From assembly GCF_016862955.1 (NCBI RefSeq), contig NZ_BONY01000011.1, positions 124,001 to 188,000 of the forward strand: a stretch of 64,000 nt of DNA. Reading direction: 5' to 3'. Each line of letters begins with the position of its first letter. Position 1 is the stretch's first letter. This document shows, one piece after another, positions 25,952 to 34,113 of this stretch. The DNA is from Rhizocola hellebori (lineage in GTDB: Bacteria; Actinomycetota; Actinomycetes; Mycobacteriales; Micromonosporaceae). The notes below the pieces were generated by a model. That model made no database searches. It was not told where the DNA came from and saw only the letters and a list, made by a program, of their open reading frames with translations. Made by a program: the position numbers and the translations under genes.

Positions 25952-26704
25952 ATGGCTCAGGTACCCGACGAAGTAGCCGACCGGCTCTACGCCACCGCCC
26001 CCGAGGGCTTTGTGGCCGCCAGGGAGCAGGCGGCCAAAGCCGCAAGCGATCCCGCGCAGGCGGCCGCGATCGCCAAGCTTCGCAAACCCACCGTCGCCGC
26101 ATGGGTGATCAACCTGATGGCGATCAGAAAACCGGAGCTGGTCGACGGCTTGGCCAAGCTTGCCGGCGAGCTTCGCACGGCCCAGCGTGAGCTGAAGGGC
26201 GCCCAGCTTCGCGAGCTGGCCCGGCAGCGGCGCACCGTGGTCACCTCGCTGGTCGACGCCGCGGTCGAGCTGGCGGCCAAGGAGCAGCCGAAGCTGAAAC
26301 CTCCGCTGGCCGACATCGAGGCGACGCTGAACGCGGCGCTGGCCGACGAGGAGGTGGCCCGGCAGCTGCGCACCGGCCGCCTGCTCAAGACCGCCTCCTA
26401 TGCCGGGTTCGGCGAGCTGCCCACGCCCGAGGTTGCCGACAGCGCCACCGCCCGCAAGGATCTGCGTGCGGCGCACCAGGCCGAGCAGGCGGCACAGGCC
26501 GAAATGGAGGCGGCGGCGCAGGCCGAGTCGCAGGCCGCCTCCGCATTGGAGGACATCGACGAGCAGCTGACCCGGCTGCGCCAGGCGAGGCAGGCGGCCG
26601 CGGAGGAACTCAACGAGCGCAAGGCTTCTCACGTCACCGCGCAGCGAGCGCTCGCAGCCGCCCGCCGCCGGGTCAGCGAGGCCGAGGCGGCTGTGGGCGA
26701 CTGA
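25952..26704 (+). CDS. Ala/Glu-rich coiled-coil protein of unknown function
   Basis: A 250-residue soluble protein. An N-terminal segment (RLYATAPEGFVAAREQAAKA, LRKPTVAAWVINLMA) is followed by a helix-rich middle. From about residue 155 there is a long Ala/Glu/Gln coiled coil (AHQAEQAAQAEMEAAAQAES). Proteins with the same start (Pro-Glu-x-Phe-Val-Ala-x-Arg, then Lys-Pro-Thr-x-Ala-Ala-Trp) are common in actinobacteria without a known job. No DNA-binding or enzyme motif is seen. It starts 17 bases from the divergent ECF42 start codon, so the two are probably expressed from one shared promoter and may be functionally linked. Confidence 0.75.
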   Translation: MAQVPDEVADRLYATAPEGFVAAREQAAKAASDPAQAAAIAKLRKPTVAAWVINLMAIRKPELVDGLAKLAGELRTAQRELKGAQLRELARQRRTVVTSLVDAAVELAAKEQPKLKPPLADIEATLNAALADEEVARQLRTGRLLKTASYAGFGELPTPEVADSATARKDLRAAHQAEQAAQAEMEAAAQAESQAASALEDIDEQLTRLRQARQAAAEELNERKASHVTAQRALAAARRRVSEAEAAVGD

Positions 26705-26714
26705 CGAAGGTAGC

Positions 26715-27974
26715 GTGCAGACCATGGGCTGGGATCTACTGCTCACCGGCGCCGAGGTCATCGATGTCGGCGGTGGTCACGTGGGCCGTTTCGACGTCGC
26801 CGTGCAGTCGGGCCGGGTGGCCGCGGTCGCGCCGCGGCTGACCGGCGACGCCGTGCGCCACCTCGACCTGACCGGCAAGGTGATCACGCCTGGCCTGGTC
26901 GACCTGCACACCCACGTGTTCGCCGGGGGCGGCTATTGGGGCATCGATCCGGCTCCGATCGCGTGGCGCAGCGGGGTGACGACATGGGTCGACGCCGGCT
27001 CCAGCGGCGCCTACAACTTTCCCGCTTTCCGGGAACGCCTTTCTGGGTACCAAGTGAAAGTCCCTGTCCTTCTTCATGTCTCCGCGATCGGGCTCACCGG
27101 CCAGGAGGGCGAGGCGCGAGACCTCAAACACCTCGACGTGCCCGCCGCCATCGCCACCGCCCAGGCCAATCGGGAGCACATCGTCGGCATCAAGGTGCGG
27201 ATGGCCCGCGGCACGGTCGGCGGCAACGCATTGGAGCCGCTGCACCGGGCAATCGAGGTGGCCACAGCGTGCCAGCTGCCGGTGATGGTCCACATTGGAG
27301 ACAGGCCACCCAACGCGGAGGATGTGGTCCCCCTGCTGCGTCCGGGGGACATCATCACGCATTGCGCCAGCGGGATAGCCGCCGGGCCGAACCTGTTGAC
27401 GCCCCAGATGCGGGAGGCCTATCAGCGCGGCGTCGCCTTCGACATCGGCCACGGCGCGGGCAGTTTCGCCTTCGACGTGCTGGAAGCCCAACTGGCCGCC
27501 GGGATGCCACCGCACTCGATCTCCACCGACCTGCACAGCCGCTGCGTGCACGGGCCCGTCTTCGACATGCCCACCACGATGGCCAAGATGCTGGCGGTCG
27601 GGATGCCGCTGGAACAGGTCGTACAAGCGGCCACAGCCGGCCCGGCGCGCCTGCTCGACCTCGATGTGGGCACCCTGGCCGTCGGCTCGCGCGCCGACCT
27701 GGCCGTGTTCACGGTGGTGGAGGGCAGGTTCGAGCTGGTCGACGTGCACGGCAACCGGCGCACCTCGCCACTTCGCCTGCACAACGAGGCCACCTATGTG
27801 GCCGGGCAACCGCTGCCGGCCGTCGCGCCTGAGCCGCCGCCGCCCTGGGTTCCGTTAACCTCGGCGCAGCGCTCGGCTTTCTCGCACCAGCAGCAGGCCG
27901 TGCGCCGCTTGCTGACCGAGCCGCTGGTCGACCCGGACGGCCTGGAAGAACAGTTCCCACGACACGGAGGTTGA
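26715..27974 (+). CDS. Amidohydrolase-family metal-dependent deacetylase
   Basis: A 419-residue enzyme of the amidohydrolase superfamily, closest by motif to the amidohydrolase/deacetylase metallohydrolase group. The metal-site HxH is in GLVDLHTHVF, the bridging-Lys region is GIKVRMARG, further His ligands are in VMVHIGDRPP and DIITHCASG, and the late Asp is in ISTDLHSR. Such enzymes hydrolyse N-acyl or cyclic amide substrates. The GTG at 26715 has GAAGG 5 bases upstream; an in-frame ATG three codons on is an alternative. The next gene, 8 bases on, encodes a RidA-type protein, so the pair may deal with an amino-acid-derived substrate and its reactive enamine by-product. The substrate is not known. 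Confidence 0.85.
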   Translation: MQTMGWDLLLTGAEVIDVGGGHVGRFDVAVQSGRVAAVAPRLTGDAVRHLDLTGKVITPGLVDLHTHVFAGGGYWGIDPAPIAWRSGVTTWVDAGSSGAYNFPAFRERLSGYQVKVPVLLHVSAIGLTGQEGEARDLKHLDVPAAIATAQANREHIVGIKVRMARGTVGGNALEPLHRAIEVATACQLPVMVHIGDRPPNAEDVVPLLRPGDIITHCASGIAAGPNLLTPQMREAYQRGVAFDIGHGAGSFAFDVLEAQLAAGMPPHSISTDLHSRCVHGPVFDMPTTMAKMLAVGMPLEQVVQAATAGPARLLDLDVGTLAVGSRADLAVFTVVEGRFELVDVHGNRRTSPLRLHNEATYVAGQPLPAVAPEPPPPWVPLTSAQRSAFSHQQQAVRRLLTEPLVDPDGLEEQFPRHGG

Positions 27975-27982
27975 CGCCCACC

Positions 27983-28366
27983 ATGCCCAAGAAGACCGTC
28001 TTCGCCGAGCACGCCGCGCCTCCCGGCGGCCCCTACTCGCACGCCGTCATCGCCGGTGACCACGTCTACCTCGCCGGCAGCGTCCCGGTGCTTCCCGACG
28101 GCACCCGGCTGGGCGGCGCCCCCTTCGCCGACCAGGCCCGCGCCGCCTTCGCCAACCTGGCCACCGTGGCACAAGCCGCCGGCGCGAGCCTGTCCCAAGC
28201 GGTGCGGGTGGGCGTGTACCTGCGCGACTGGGACGACTTCGCCGCGATGAACCAGATCTACATCGAATTCTTCGGGGAGCAGAACCTGCCGGTGCGCACC
28301 ACGATTCCGGTCCCCCTCAAGGGAATCGACATCGAAGTCGACGCAATCCTCTACATAGGACAGTAA
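27983..28366 (+). CDS. RidA/YjgF-family enamine/imine deaminase
   Basis: A 127-residue RidA-type protein. The ATG at 27983 has GGAGG 12 bases upstream; an in-frame TTG at 27971 is too close to that site. Conserved family features include PGGPYSHAV, VYLAGSVP, NLATVAQAAGASLSQAVRV, an Arg in LPVRTTIPV that binds the substrate carboxylate, and the closing IEVDAILYI. RidA proteins are trimers that hydrolyse reactive 2-aminoacrylate-like enamines to ketones plus ammonia. It follows an amidohydrolase gene and is probably co-transcribed with it. Confidence 0.88.
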   Translation: MPKKTVFAEHAAPPGGPYSHAVIAGDHVYLAGSVPVLPDGTRLGGAPFADQARAAFANLATVAQAAGASLSQAVRVGVYLRDWDDFAAMNQIYIEFFGEQNLPVRTTIPVPLKGIDIEVDAILYIGQ

Positions 28367-28469
28367 CCGCTACGGGTGACATGTGGACGGTCCCCCTATT
28401 CCCACCCACCGACGATCCTGGCACGATACCCATCGGCCCGGTCGACTAGGTGATCAATAGTGGGGACCC

Positions 28470-31400
28470 ATGTCAAGCGAAGCACTCCTCCGCATCGAGA
28501 AGGCACAACGCACGCGAGCGACATCTCTCAGCCTGTCTGGTCTTGAGCTGCGCGAAATACCTGCAGAGCTCGCGGCGGTAACCACGCTGACCCGACTAAA
28601 CCTCCGCAACAACCGGCTGAGCGTCCTACCCGACTGGCTCGGCAACCTCACCAGCCTGACCACCCTCGAACTGGGCGGCAACCAGCTGACCGCGCTACCC
28701 GACTGGATGGGCAACCTCACCAACCTGACCACCCTCGAACTGGGCAGCAACCAGCTGACCGCAGTACCCGAAACGCTCGGCAACCTCACCAACCTGACCA
28801 CCCTCGGACTCGACGCCAACCAGCTCACCGCACTACCCGAAACGCTCGGCAACCTCACCAACCTGACCATCCTCGAACTCGGCAACAACCAGCTGAGCGC
28901 CATACCCGACTGGTTGGGCAACCTCACCAACCTGGCCACCCTCGGACTCAGCGACAACCAGCTGACCGCATTACCCGACACGCTCCGCAACCTCACCAAC
29001 CTGACCATCCTCGAACTCAGCCACAACCAGCTGACCGCATTACCCGATGCAGTCTGCAACCTGGTCGGGCTCGGTTTCCTCAATGCAGGCAACAACCGCC
29101 TGACCGTTCTGCCCGACGAAATCGGTGCCCTCACCGAACTCGCCTTCCTGTACCTCACCGGCAACCAGCTGACAGCCCTGCCCGACCAGCTCGGCACCCT
29201 CACCCGACTCAACGTCTTGTACCTCAACGACAACCACCTGACCGTGCTGCCAGATTGGATCGGCGACCTCCCCCATCTCGATCGGTTGGCAATCAGCGGA
29301 AACGATGATCTCGTCAGTCCGCCGCCATCGGTGTTGGCACAGGGAACTAAGGCGGTGCTGGCGTTCCTGGGAGCGCGGCGGCAGCGGGCGGAGAGGCAGT
29401 GGCGGTCGAAGGTTTTGGTGGTGGGGCAGGGCCGGGCGGGTAAGACCTCGTTGGTGAAGGCACTTTCCGGCAAGCCCCACGATGCTCAGGAGCCGACTAC
29501 GCATGGGCTGAATGTCAGCCAGCTGGAGCTTGCTCACCCGTTGCCGGACGTGGTCGGCGAGGAGGTGAGGATGCGGCTGGCCGTGTGGGACTTTGGCGGG
29601 CAGGAGATTTACTATGCGACGCACCAGTTTTTCCTCACCGGGCAGTCGCTCTTCGTGCTGGTGTGGAGCTCGGGCGCGGGCTATGAATACAGCCGCCTGC
29701 GTTACTGGCTCGATCTCATCAGCGCGAGAGAGCCGGGAGCGCCGATTATCGTTGTGGCGACCCAGACCGCCGAACGCGCGCCCGACCTTCCCCAGGCGGA
29801 GCTGGCGGCGGCGTATCCCGCCGTGCGGGCCTGGGTCAGCGTCGACAACGAAACCCGGGCCGGCATTGACGAGCTGCGGGACCTGATCGGCGAGTATGCG
29901 GCAGGGTTGCCGCTCATGGGTGCCCCGTGGCCGGCCGCGTGGCTGGCTGCTCTTCAGGCATGCCGCGATTTGCCTGGTACCCATATAAGCCTGGCCGAAT
30001 TCCAGAAGGTGCTTGGGGAAGCGGGGATGACCGCCGAGTCAGACCAATTGGTGTTCACCGGCGTGCTCCATCAGCTGGGCGAAATATTGCACTACACCCA
30101 CGACCGCGAGCTGAGTGAGCTTGTCATCCTGAAGCCGCAATGGCTAGGGGTGCGGATGAGTGAAATCCTTGACAGCAAACCGGTCGAGGAAAGGTCAGGG
30201 CTGCTGCACCACGAGGACGTCACCGCCCATTGGCGGGATCTGGGTTTGGATCTGCGTCGCCATCTACTGTCCATGATGGACACCTTCGACGTGTCCTATC
30301 GGGTGGACGATGCCGAGATCGCGGCGATCGTGGTGGAACGGCTGCCGTGGGATCCACCGGCATATCACGAGGCCTGGGCTCGGCTCGCGCCGCCCAACAG
30401 CAGGCAAATCCGGCTGCGTTACACCATCGACGGCGCGATCCCACCCGGCATCCCGACCTGGTTCATCGCTCGGTCGCACCGCTTCAGCACCGAGCATTTC
30501 CGTCCGTGGCGGACCGGTGCGCTGCGCCAGCATCACGACGGTAAGCATCTCGGACTGATCAGCGTTGACACCGCTAGGAATACCATCGACCTGACCGTGC
30601 GCGGGCCGTTGCCCGCCGCGTTCTTCTCGATCCTTGACGATGGCCTGAAGGTCACCTTCAGCCGCTATCCGGGGTTGCGGCTGACCGCGGCCGTGCCGTG
30701 TCACTGCGCGGAAGACTGCACCACCCAATACGCCTACGACAAGCTGTTGCTGCGCGCGGAACGTGGCATTTTGAATGTCGAGTGTGACAGCTCGCTCGAA
30801 CAGGTCAGTATCGCAGCGTTGCTCTATGGCTTTACCCCGGCCAGCACCGACGATCCAGCCCAGATGCAAGCCAGATTCGACCAGCTCGCCCACCAGATGC
30901 AAGGCCAAACCGAGCTGCTGCAACGGGAATTCATCAAGATGGTCAACGCCGAACACGCCCGCTGCCCGTGCGTGTTCACCTTGACGCTGGTGAAGGACAC
31001 TGTGGCCGGTCTTGCCAAACCGGGCCAGACCACGTATCAGCTCCAGCTCTACTGCGAAGAGCCCGGCGCCTGGCATCCGCTTCCCGAAGGCGCGGGAAGC
31101 TACCGCATCGCCGATCTGAGCAAGTGGCGCCACGCCCTCAACCGCAACTACAACAGAGCCGCCAAGACACTAAGCTTGCCGACATTGATCGCTGGTGCAG
31201 CGACGGGGATCCCGGCGCCGGCGCTGCCACTGGTCGAGACCAACCGCCCGGCCCTTCAAGACCTCGGCGACCTGCTCGAGGACAGCTGGTCCACACCGTC
31301 GGCCCGGGCGGAGACCGACGCCCAGTACCGCGTTCTTGAACAGCTGCTCGCTGCTCTCGATCCGAAAAGACAGTGGGGTGGCCTATCCAAGATCACCACT

Positions 31401-31502
31401 CCGGAGGACCTCACCCTTTACGTGTGCCCGGAGCATGTAGCCAGGTATCTCACGCCGCAGAAACCCCATCAGTCGAAGTCAAAGATGGAGTTGCGGTCGT
31501 AG
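28470..31502 (+). CDS. Bacterial Roco protein (LRR-Roc GTPase-COR)
   Basis: A 1,010-residue Roco protein, the family of LRRK2. Residues 20-285 are about eleven leucine-rich repeats of 23 residues (LTNLTTLELGSNQLTAVPETLGN type). Residues 312-480 are the Roc GTPase: P-loop GQGRAGKTS (319-327), Thr343/344 as the likely switch I, and DFGGQE (374-379). The base-recognition motif, normally NKxD or THxD, reads TQTA (431-434), so the specificity Asp is replaced. Residues 490-760 look like a COR dimerisation domain (VLHQLGEILHYTHDRELSEL, ILKPQWL). The last 250 residues have a helical segment and an unknown end domain. Bacterial Roco proteins cycle between monomer and dimer with nucleotide. Their roles are poorly known, and defence or signalling is possible. 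It stands alone, 103 bases after the RidA gene. Confidence 0.9.
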   Translation: MSSEALLRIEKAQRTRATSLSLSGLELREIPAELAAVTTLTRLNLRNNRLSVLPDWLGNLTSLTTLELGGNQLTALPDWMGNLTNLTTLELGSNQLTAVPETLGNLTNLTTLGLDANQLTALPETLGNLTNLTILELGNNQLSAIPDWLGNLTNLATLGLSDNQLTALPDTLRNLTNLTILELSHNQLTALPDAVCNLVGLGFLNAGNNRLTVLPDEIGALTELAFLYLTGNQLTALPDQLGTLTRLNVLYLNDNHLTVLPDWIGDLPHLDRLAISGNDDLVSPPPSVLAQGTKAVLAFLGARRQRAERQWRSKVLVVGQGRAGKTSLVKALSGKPHDAQEPTTHGLNVSQLELAHPLPDVVGEEVRMRLAVWDFGGQEIYYATHQFFLTGQSLFVLVWSSGAGYEYSRLRYWLDLISAREPGAPIIVVATQTAERAPDLPQAELAAAYPAVRAWVSVDNETRAGIDELRDLIGEYAAGLPLMGAPWPAAWLAALQACRDLPGTHISLAEFQKVLGEAGMTAESDQLVFTGVLHQLGEILHYTHDRELSELVILKPQWLGVRMSEILDSKPVEERSGLLHHEDVTAHWRDLGLDLRRHLLSMMDTFDVSYRVDDAEIAAIVVERLPWDPPAYHEAWARLAPPNSRQIRLRYTIDGAIPPGIPTWFIARSHRFSTEHFRPWRTGALRQHHDGKHLGLISVDTARNTIDLTVRGPLPAAFFSILDDGLKVTFSRYPGLRLTAAVPCHCAEDCTTQYAYDKLLLRAERGILNVECDSSLEQVSIAALLYGFTPASTDDPAQMQARFDQLAHQMQGQTELLQREFIKMVNAEHARCPCVFTLTLVKDTVAGLAKPGQTTYQLQLYCEEPGAWHPLPEGAGSYRIADLSKWRHALNRNYNRAAKTLSLPTLIAGAATGIPAPALPLVETNRPALQDLGDLLEDSWSTPSARAETDAQYRVLEQLLAALDPKRQWGGLSKITTPEDLTLYVCPEHVARYLTPQKPHQSKSKMELRS
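28590..29280 (+). repeat. 69-bp coding repeats of the Roco LRR domain
   Basis: About ten units of 69 bases encode 23-residue leucine-rich repeats. The units between roughly 28650 and 29040 are nearly identical in DNA (AACCTCACCAACCTGACC recurs), indicating recent duplication or gene conversion inside the gene. Confidence 0.8.
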
Positions 31503-31654
31503 AAGTGCAGAATGTAGCGGCAGTTGACGCAGATCAGCAGCGTCATCTTGTGCGAGGTGAATCCCCAGGTGCTGTCGAGGCGTCCGGTCTCCTGCTGAAA
31601 GTCGGTGCCTTGGCACAGGGGGCAGGTAAGCCGGGGAGTCCCTTGATCAGTCAT
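31469..31654 (-). CDS. Small zinc-ribbon protein
   Basis: A 61-residue protein with two CxxC pairs, CPLC (residues 11-14) and CVNC (42-45), the pattern of a zinc ribbon. A hydrophobic stretch MTLLICVNCRYILHF surrounds the second pair. It probably binds one zinc ion; the target is unknown. The ATG has no strong ribosome site. It is convergent with the Roco gene and the two coding regions overlap by 34 bases at their 3' ends, so opposing transcription could affect both. Confidence 0.65.
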   Translation of the reverse strand: MTDQGTPRLTCPLCQGTDFQQETGRLDSTWGFTSHKMTLLICVNCRYILHFYDRNSIFDFD

Positions 31655-31766
31655 GGAAACGAAGACTAGCGCCTAAGGTCAAGCGCAATGGGGCGGCCCG
31701 CCTTCGGCAGACCACTGGCCCGCCGTCACGTCAGCACAGGAGCCGCCGCGCCGGCGAGCGCCTCGG

Positions 31767-31883
31767 TTACTTGTCCAGGAAGTCGGTCTTGTTTTCCTTC
31801 TTGGCTTTCTTCACGGCCCGCTTTTCTTTCAGCGACTTGCCAACCTTTTTGTTGCTGTCCTTCTGCGGAGACTTGTCCGACAT
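31767..31883 (-). CDS. Small basic protein of 38 residues
   Basis: A short gene with a strong ribosome site, AAAGGAG, 5 bases before the ATG. The product begins MSDKSPQKDSNKKVGKS and ends ENKTDFLDK; nearly half of the residues are Lys, Arg, Asp or Glu, with a basic middle (KEKRAVKKAKKE). The layout, a Ser-rich start followed by a Lys/Arg/Ala helix, matches very small proteins seen widely in actinobacteria with no proven role. It may bind nucleic acid or ribosomes. The stop is TAA, and no other gene lies within 80 bases. Confidence 0.65.
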   Translation of the reverse strand: MSDKSPQKDSNKKVGKSLKEKRAVKKAKKENKTDFLDK

Positions 31884-31991
31884 GGCGGCTCCTTTGAGAG
31901 CAAAGAATGCGGTGGCTTCAGGACAGTTCAAACCGAACTTTACGCAGTCTACCCCCGGCCGCGAACGGTTTCCGGATTCATGGACAAGCTT

Positions 31992-32639
31992 CTACGGCCT
32001 GCCGCGCAGATAGGTGAGGACGGCGAGGACCCGGCGGTGGTCGTCGGAATCGGGCGGCAGATCGAGCTTGGCCAGGATGCTGGCGATGTGTTTGGCGACG
32101 GCCGCTTCCGTCACCACGAGCGCACGGGCTATCGCGGCGTTGGAGCGGCCTTCGGCGATGAGGCCCAGCACCTCGAGCTCACGGGCGGTGAGCCGGGCCA
32201 GGCCGCTTCGCCGCTGGTCGAGCAGCTGGCGCACCACTTCGGGATCGACGACGGTGCCGCCCTGCGCGATCTTGGCTACCGCTTCGGCGAACTCGGTGAC
32301 ATCGCCGATGCGGTCCTTGAGCAGATAGCCTGTCCCGGCATCGCGGCCGGAGCCGAGCAACTCGGCGGCATAGGTCTGCTCCACGTACTGGCTGAGCACG
32401 AGCACCGGCAGCGTGGGCCGCACCGCGCGCAGGACGAGCGCGGCGCGCAAGCCCTCGTCGGTGAAGCTGGGCGGCATCCGCACATCGGTGATGACCACAT
32501 CCGGCTCGTGGGCGGCGACGGCCTCGACAAGCGATGCGCCATCTCCGACCGCGGCCACCACCTCATGCCCGAAGCGCGCCAGCAACCCCGCCAACCCCTC
32601 ACGCAGCAGCACCGAATCCTCGGCAAGCACTATCCGCAC
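31992..32639 (-). CDS. NarL/LuxR-family response regulator
   Basis: A 215-residue response regulator. The GTG at 32639 starts directly with the receiver domain (RIVLAEDSVLLREGL); the phospho-acceptor Asp is in VVITDVRMPP and the conserved Lys in YLLKDRIGDV. Residues 150-210 are a LuxR helix-turn-helix (LTARELEVLGLIAEGRSNAA, VAKHIASILAKL). AAGGGTGG precedes the start. It is the partner of the histidine kinase ending at 32805. Between the two genes lies a tandem repeat that carries copies of this gene's own start. The likely target is the divergent ABC transporter. Confidence 0.92.
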   Translation of the reverse strand: MRIVLAEDSVLLREGLAGLLARFGHEVVAAVGDGASLVEAVAAHEPDVVITDVRMPPSFTDEGLRAALVLRAVRPTLPVLVLSQYVEQTYAAELLGSGRDAGTGYLLKDRIGDVTEFAEAVAKIAQGGTVVDPEVVRQLLDQRRSGLARLTARELEVLGLIAEGRSNAAIARALVVTEAAVAKHIASILAKLDLPPDSDDHRRVLAVLTYLRGRP

Positions 32640-32780
32640 GGCACCGCCACCCTTCGCAGCGGTCGGCCGCCGAGGCCGGAGGCAAGCACTATCCGCACGG
32701 CACCGCCACCCTTCGCCGCGGTCGGCCGCCGAGGCCGGAGGCAAGCATCAGCCGCACCGCCACCCTTCGCCGCGGTCGGG
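32622..32780. repeat. 59-bp tandem repeat at the kinase/regulator junction
   Basis: About 2.7 copies of a 59-base unit lie between the histidine-kinase stop and the response-regulator start, at 32622, 32681 and 32740. Each copy holds a ribosome-site-like AAGGGTGG and a version of the regulator start, GTGCGGATAGTGCTTGCC. The unit is not a multiple of three, so upstream copies are out of frame with the regulator. Confidence 0.85.
32630..32698 (-). other. Candidate small ORF 2 in the repeat (22 codons)
   Basis: Starts GTG CGG ATA at 32698 and ends with TAG at 32630-32632, inside the first codons of the response-regulator gene (start 32639). The stop/start overlap is the same as for ORF 1, which would allow translational coupling from kinase to regulator. 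Confidence 0.35.
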
Positions 32781-32814
32781 CACCGGATCGGCTGGGGGTG
32801 AGCATTATTCGCAT
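32689..32814 (-). other. Candidate small ORF 1 in the repeat (41 codons)
   Basis: Starts with ATG CGA ATA, overlapping the kinase TAA stop (32805-32807), and reads Arg-rich residues (RPRRRVAVRLMLAS) through one repeat unit to a TAG at 32689-32691. That stop lies inside the start of the next small ORF. It may only serve to pass ribosomes along. Confidence 0.35.
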
Positions 32815-34004
32815 GGGATTTCCACGCGGAGCACGGTTGGGCCGCCTGGGGGGCTGGACAGGAACAGTTTTCCGTCCACAGTGGACACTCGGTCGGCCAG
32901 GCCAGCCAGGCCACCGCCGGGGCGGTCGAGCGCGCCGCCGACGCCGTCGTCTCGGATTTCCAGGCGCAGGGTGCCGCCGGACACGGCCGCACTCACCGAG
33001 CCTTGGCTCGCCTTGCTGTGCTTGGCGAGGTTGGCCAGCGCCTCGGCCACCACGTAGTAGGCGTTGACCTCGATCGGCTCGCTCAGGCGCGGCACGTGAG
33101 CGGTCACGGCGATCGGCACCAGCGATCTTCCGGCGACGTCGCGGATGGCGGCCGCGAGGCCGCGCCCGCTGAGCACCTGCGGGTGCACGCCCCGGATCAG
33201 CTCGCGCAGCTCGGCCAGCGCCAGCTTGGCCTGCTCGTGGGCCTCCTCGATCTCCCGGAACGCGGCCGAGCCGGGCTCGACGGCCAGCTTGGCCAGGCCG
33301 AGCTTCATGGTGAGCGCGACCAGGCGCTGCTGCGCGCCGTCATGCAGGTCCCGCTCGATGCGCCGCCGCTCCACCTCGAACGCCCCGACCAGGCGGGCCC
33401 GGGAGCGGCGCACCTCGACCAGCTCGTCGCGCGGGCTGACGATGGCCCGGGTCATGGCGGCCCGTGCCCCGGCCCAGGCCGTGATCGGGTAGGCGGCGAG
33501 CGGGATGAGCAGCAGGCCGGCCAGCGCCAGCAGGGTGGCCGGGATGGGACCGGTGCCGCCGGGCTGCAACGGAGCCGAGAGCAGCGTTCCCGGTACCCCC
33601 AAGGAAATCGCCACTAGAGCGAGGTCTATCCACCACAGGGCCAGCGCCGCCACCAGGGCATGGGCCAGCTCGCGCCAGATGTCCGAGCCGCGCAGGCGGG
33701 CGGCCAGACCGGTTTTGGCCGTTGCCGGCACGGGATCGCCATCGACGAAACGGATTCGCCAGCGCTCGAAGCCGGCGATCAGCGGGGTGACGAGCAGAAG
33801 CGCCGCGGCGCCTGCCACGCCCAGCTCACGCCCCCGGCCCGAAGCCTCGATGCCCGCCGATTCGGCGAACACGACGCCGCCCACCACCACCGCCGCGGGC
33901 AGCGCGCTCAGGCAGAGGTAGGCCAGCGACCGCCACGGCCACGATGAGCGCAGGAAATGCAGCGGCGCCCGGGTCAGGGCATCGAGCGAGCTGCGGGCGA
34001 TCAT
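32805..34004 (-). CDS. Two-component sensor histidine kinase (HisKA_3 type)
   Basis: A 399-residue membrane kinase. Four to six hydrophobic helices in residues 25-190 form a sensor-like membrane domain. The dimerisation/phospho-acceptor helix carries His in ERDLHDGAQQRLVALTMKLG, the HisKA_3 signature, and the ATP-binding region has EALANLAKHSKAS (N box) and DDGVGG (G1). The ATG at 34004 was chosen because the upstream in-frame residues are not kinase-like. The partner response regulator lies downstream after a repeat-filled 165 bases. The divergent MacB-type ABC transporter suggests the pair senses an envelope-active compound or stress and controls export, as in LiaRS-like systems. Confidence 0.9.
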   Translation of the reverse strand: MIARSSLDALTRAPLHFLRSSWPWRSLAYLCLSALPAAVVVGGVVFAESAGIEASGRGRELGVAGAAALLLVTPLIAGFERWRIRFVDGDPVPATAKTGLAARLRGSDIWRELAHALVAALALWWIDLALVAISLGVPGTLLSAPLQPGGTGPIPATLLALAGLLLIPLAAYPITAWAGARAAMTRAIVSPRDELVEVRRSRARLVGAFEVERRRIERDLHDGAQQRLVALTMKLGLAKLAVEPGSAAFREIEEAHEQAKLALAELRELIRGVHPQVLSGRGLAAAIRDVAGRSLVPIAVTAHVPRLSEPIEVNAYYVVAEALANLAKHSKASQGSVSAAVSGGTLRLEIRDDGVGGALDRPGGGLAGLADRVSTVDGKLFLSSPPGGPTVLRVEIPCE

Positions 34005-34046
34005 GGGTTGACGGTAGCGCGGCCGCGGCCCGCCGGCAGTAGTGCT

Positions 34047-34056
34047 GGGTATACCC
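34047..34056. promoter_or_regulatory. GGGTATACCC palindrome between kinase and ABC genes
   Basis: A perfect 10-bp palindrome lies in the 109-base gap between the divergent kinase and ABC-transporter genes. It contains TATACC on both strands, a possible bidirectional -10 box or response-regulator site. Low certainty. Confidence 0.35.
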
Positions 34057-34113
34057 CAAGCTCTCGCGGCTGCGCCAATGCCAAGCACCGGTGCCCGGCG
34101 TTGACTGTGCGCC

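Noticed and set aside
28600-29280. Regularly spaced repeats that could look like an array
   Set aside because: They are in-frame leucine-rich repeats of the Roco gene, without spacers of unrelated sequence, so not a CRISPR array.
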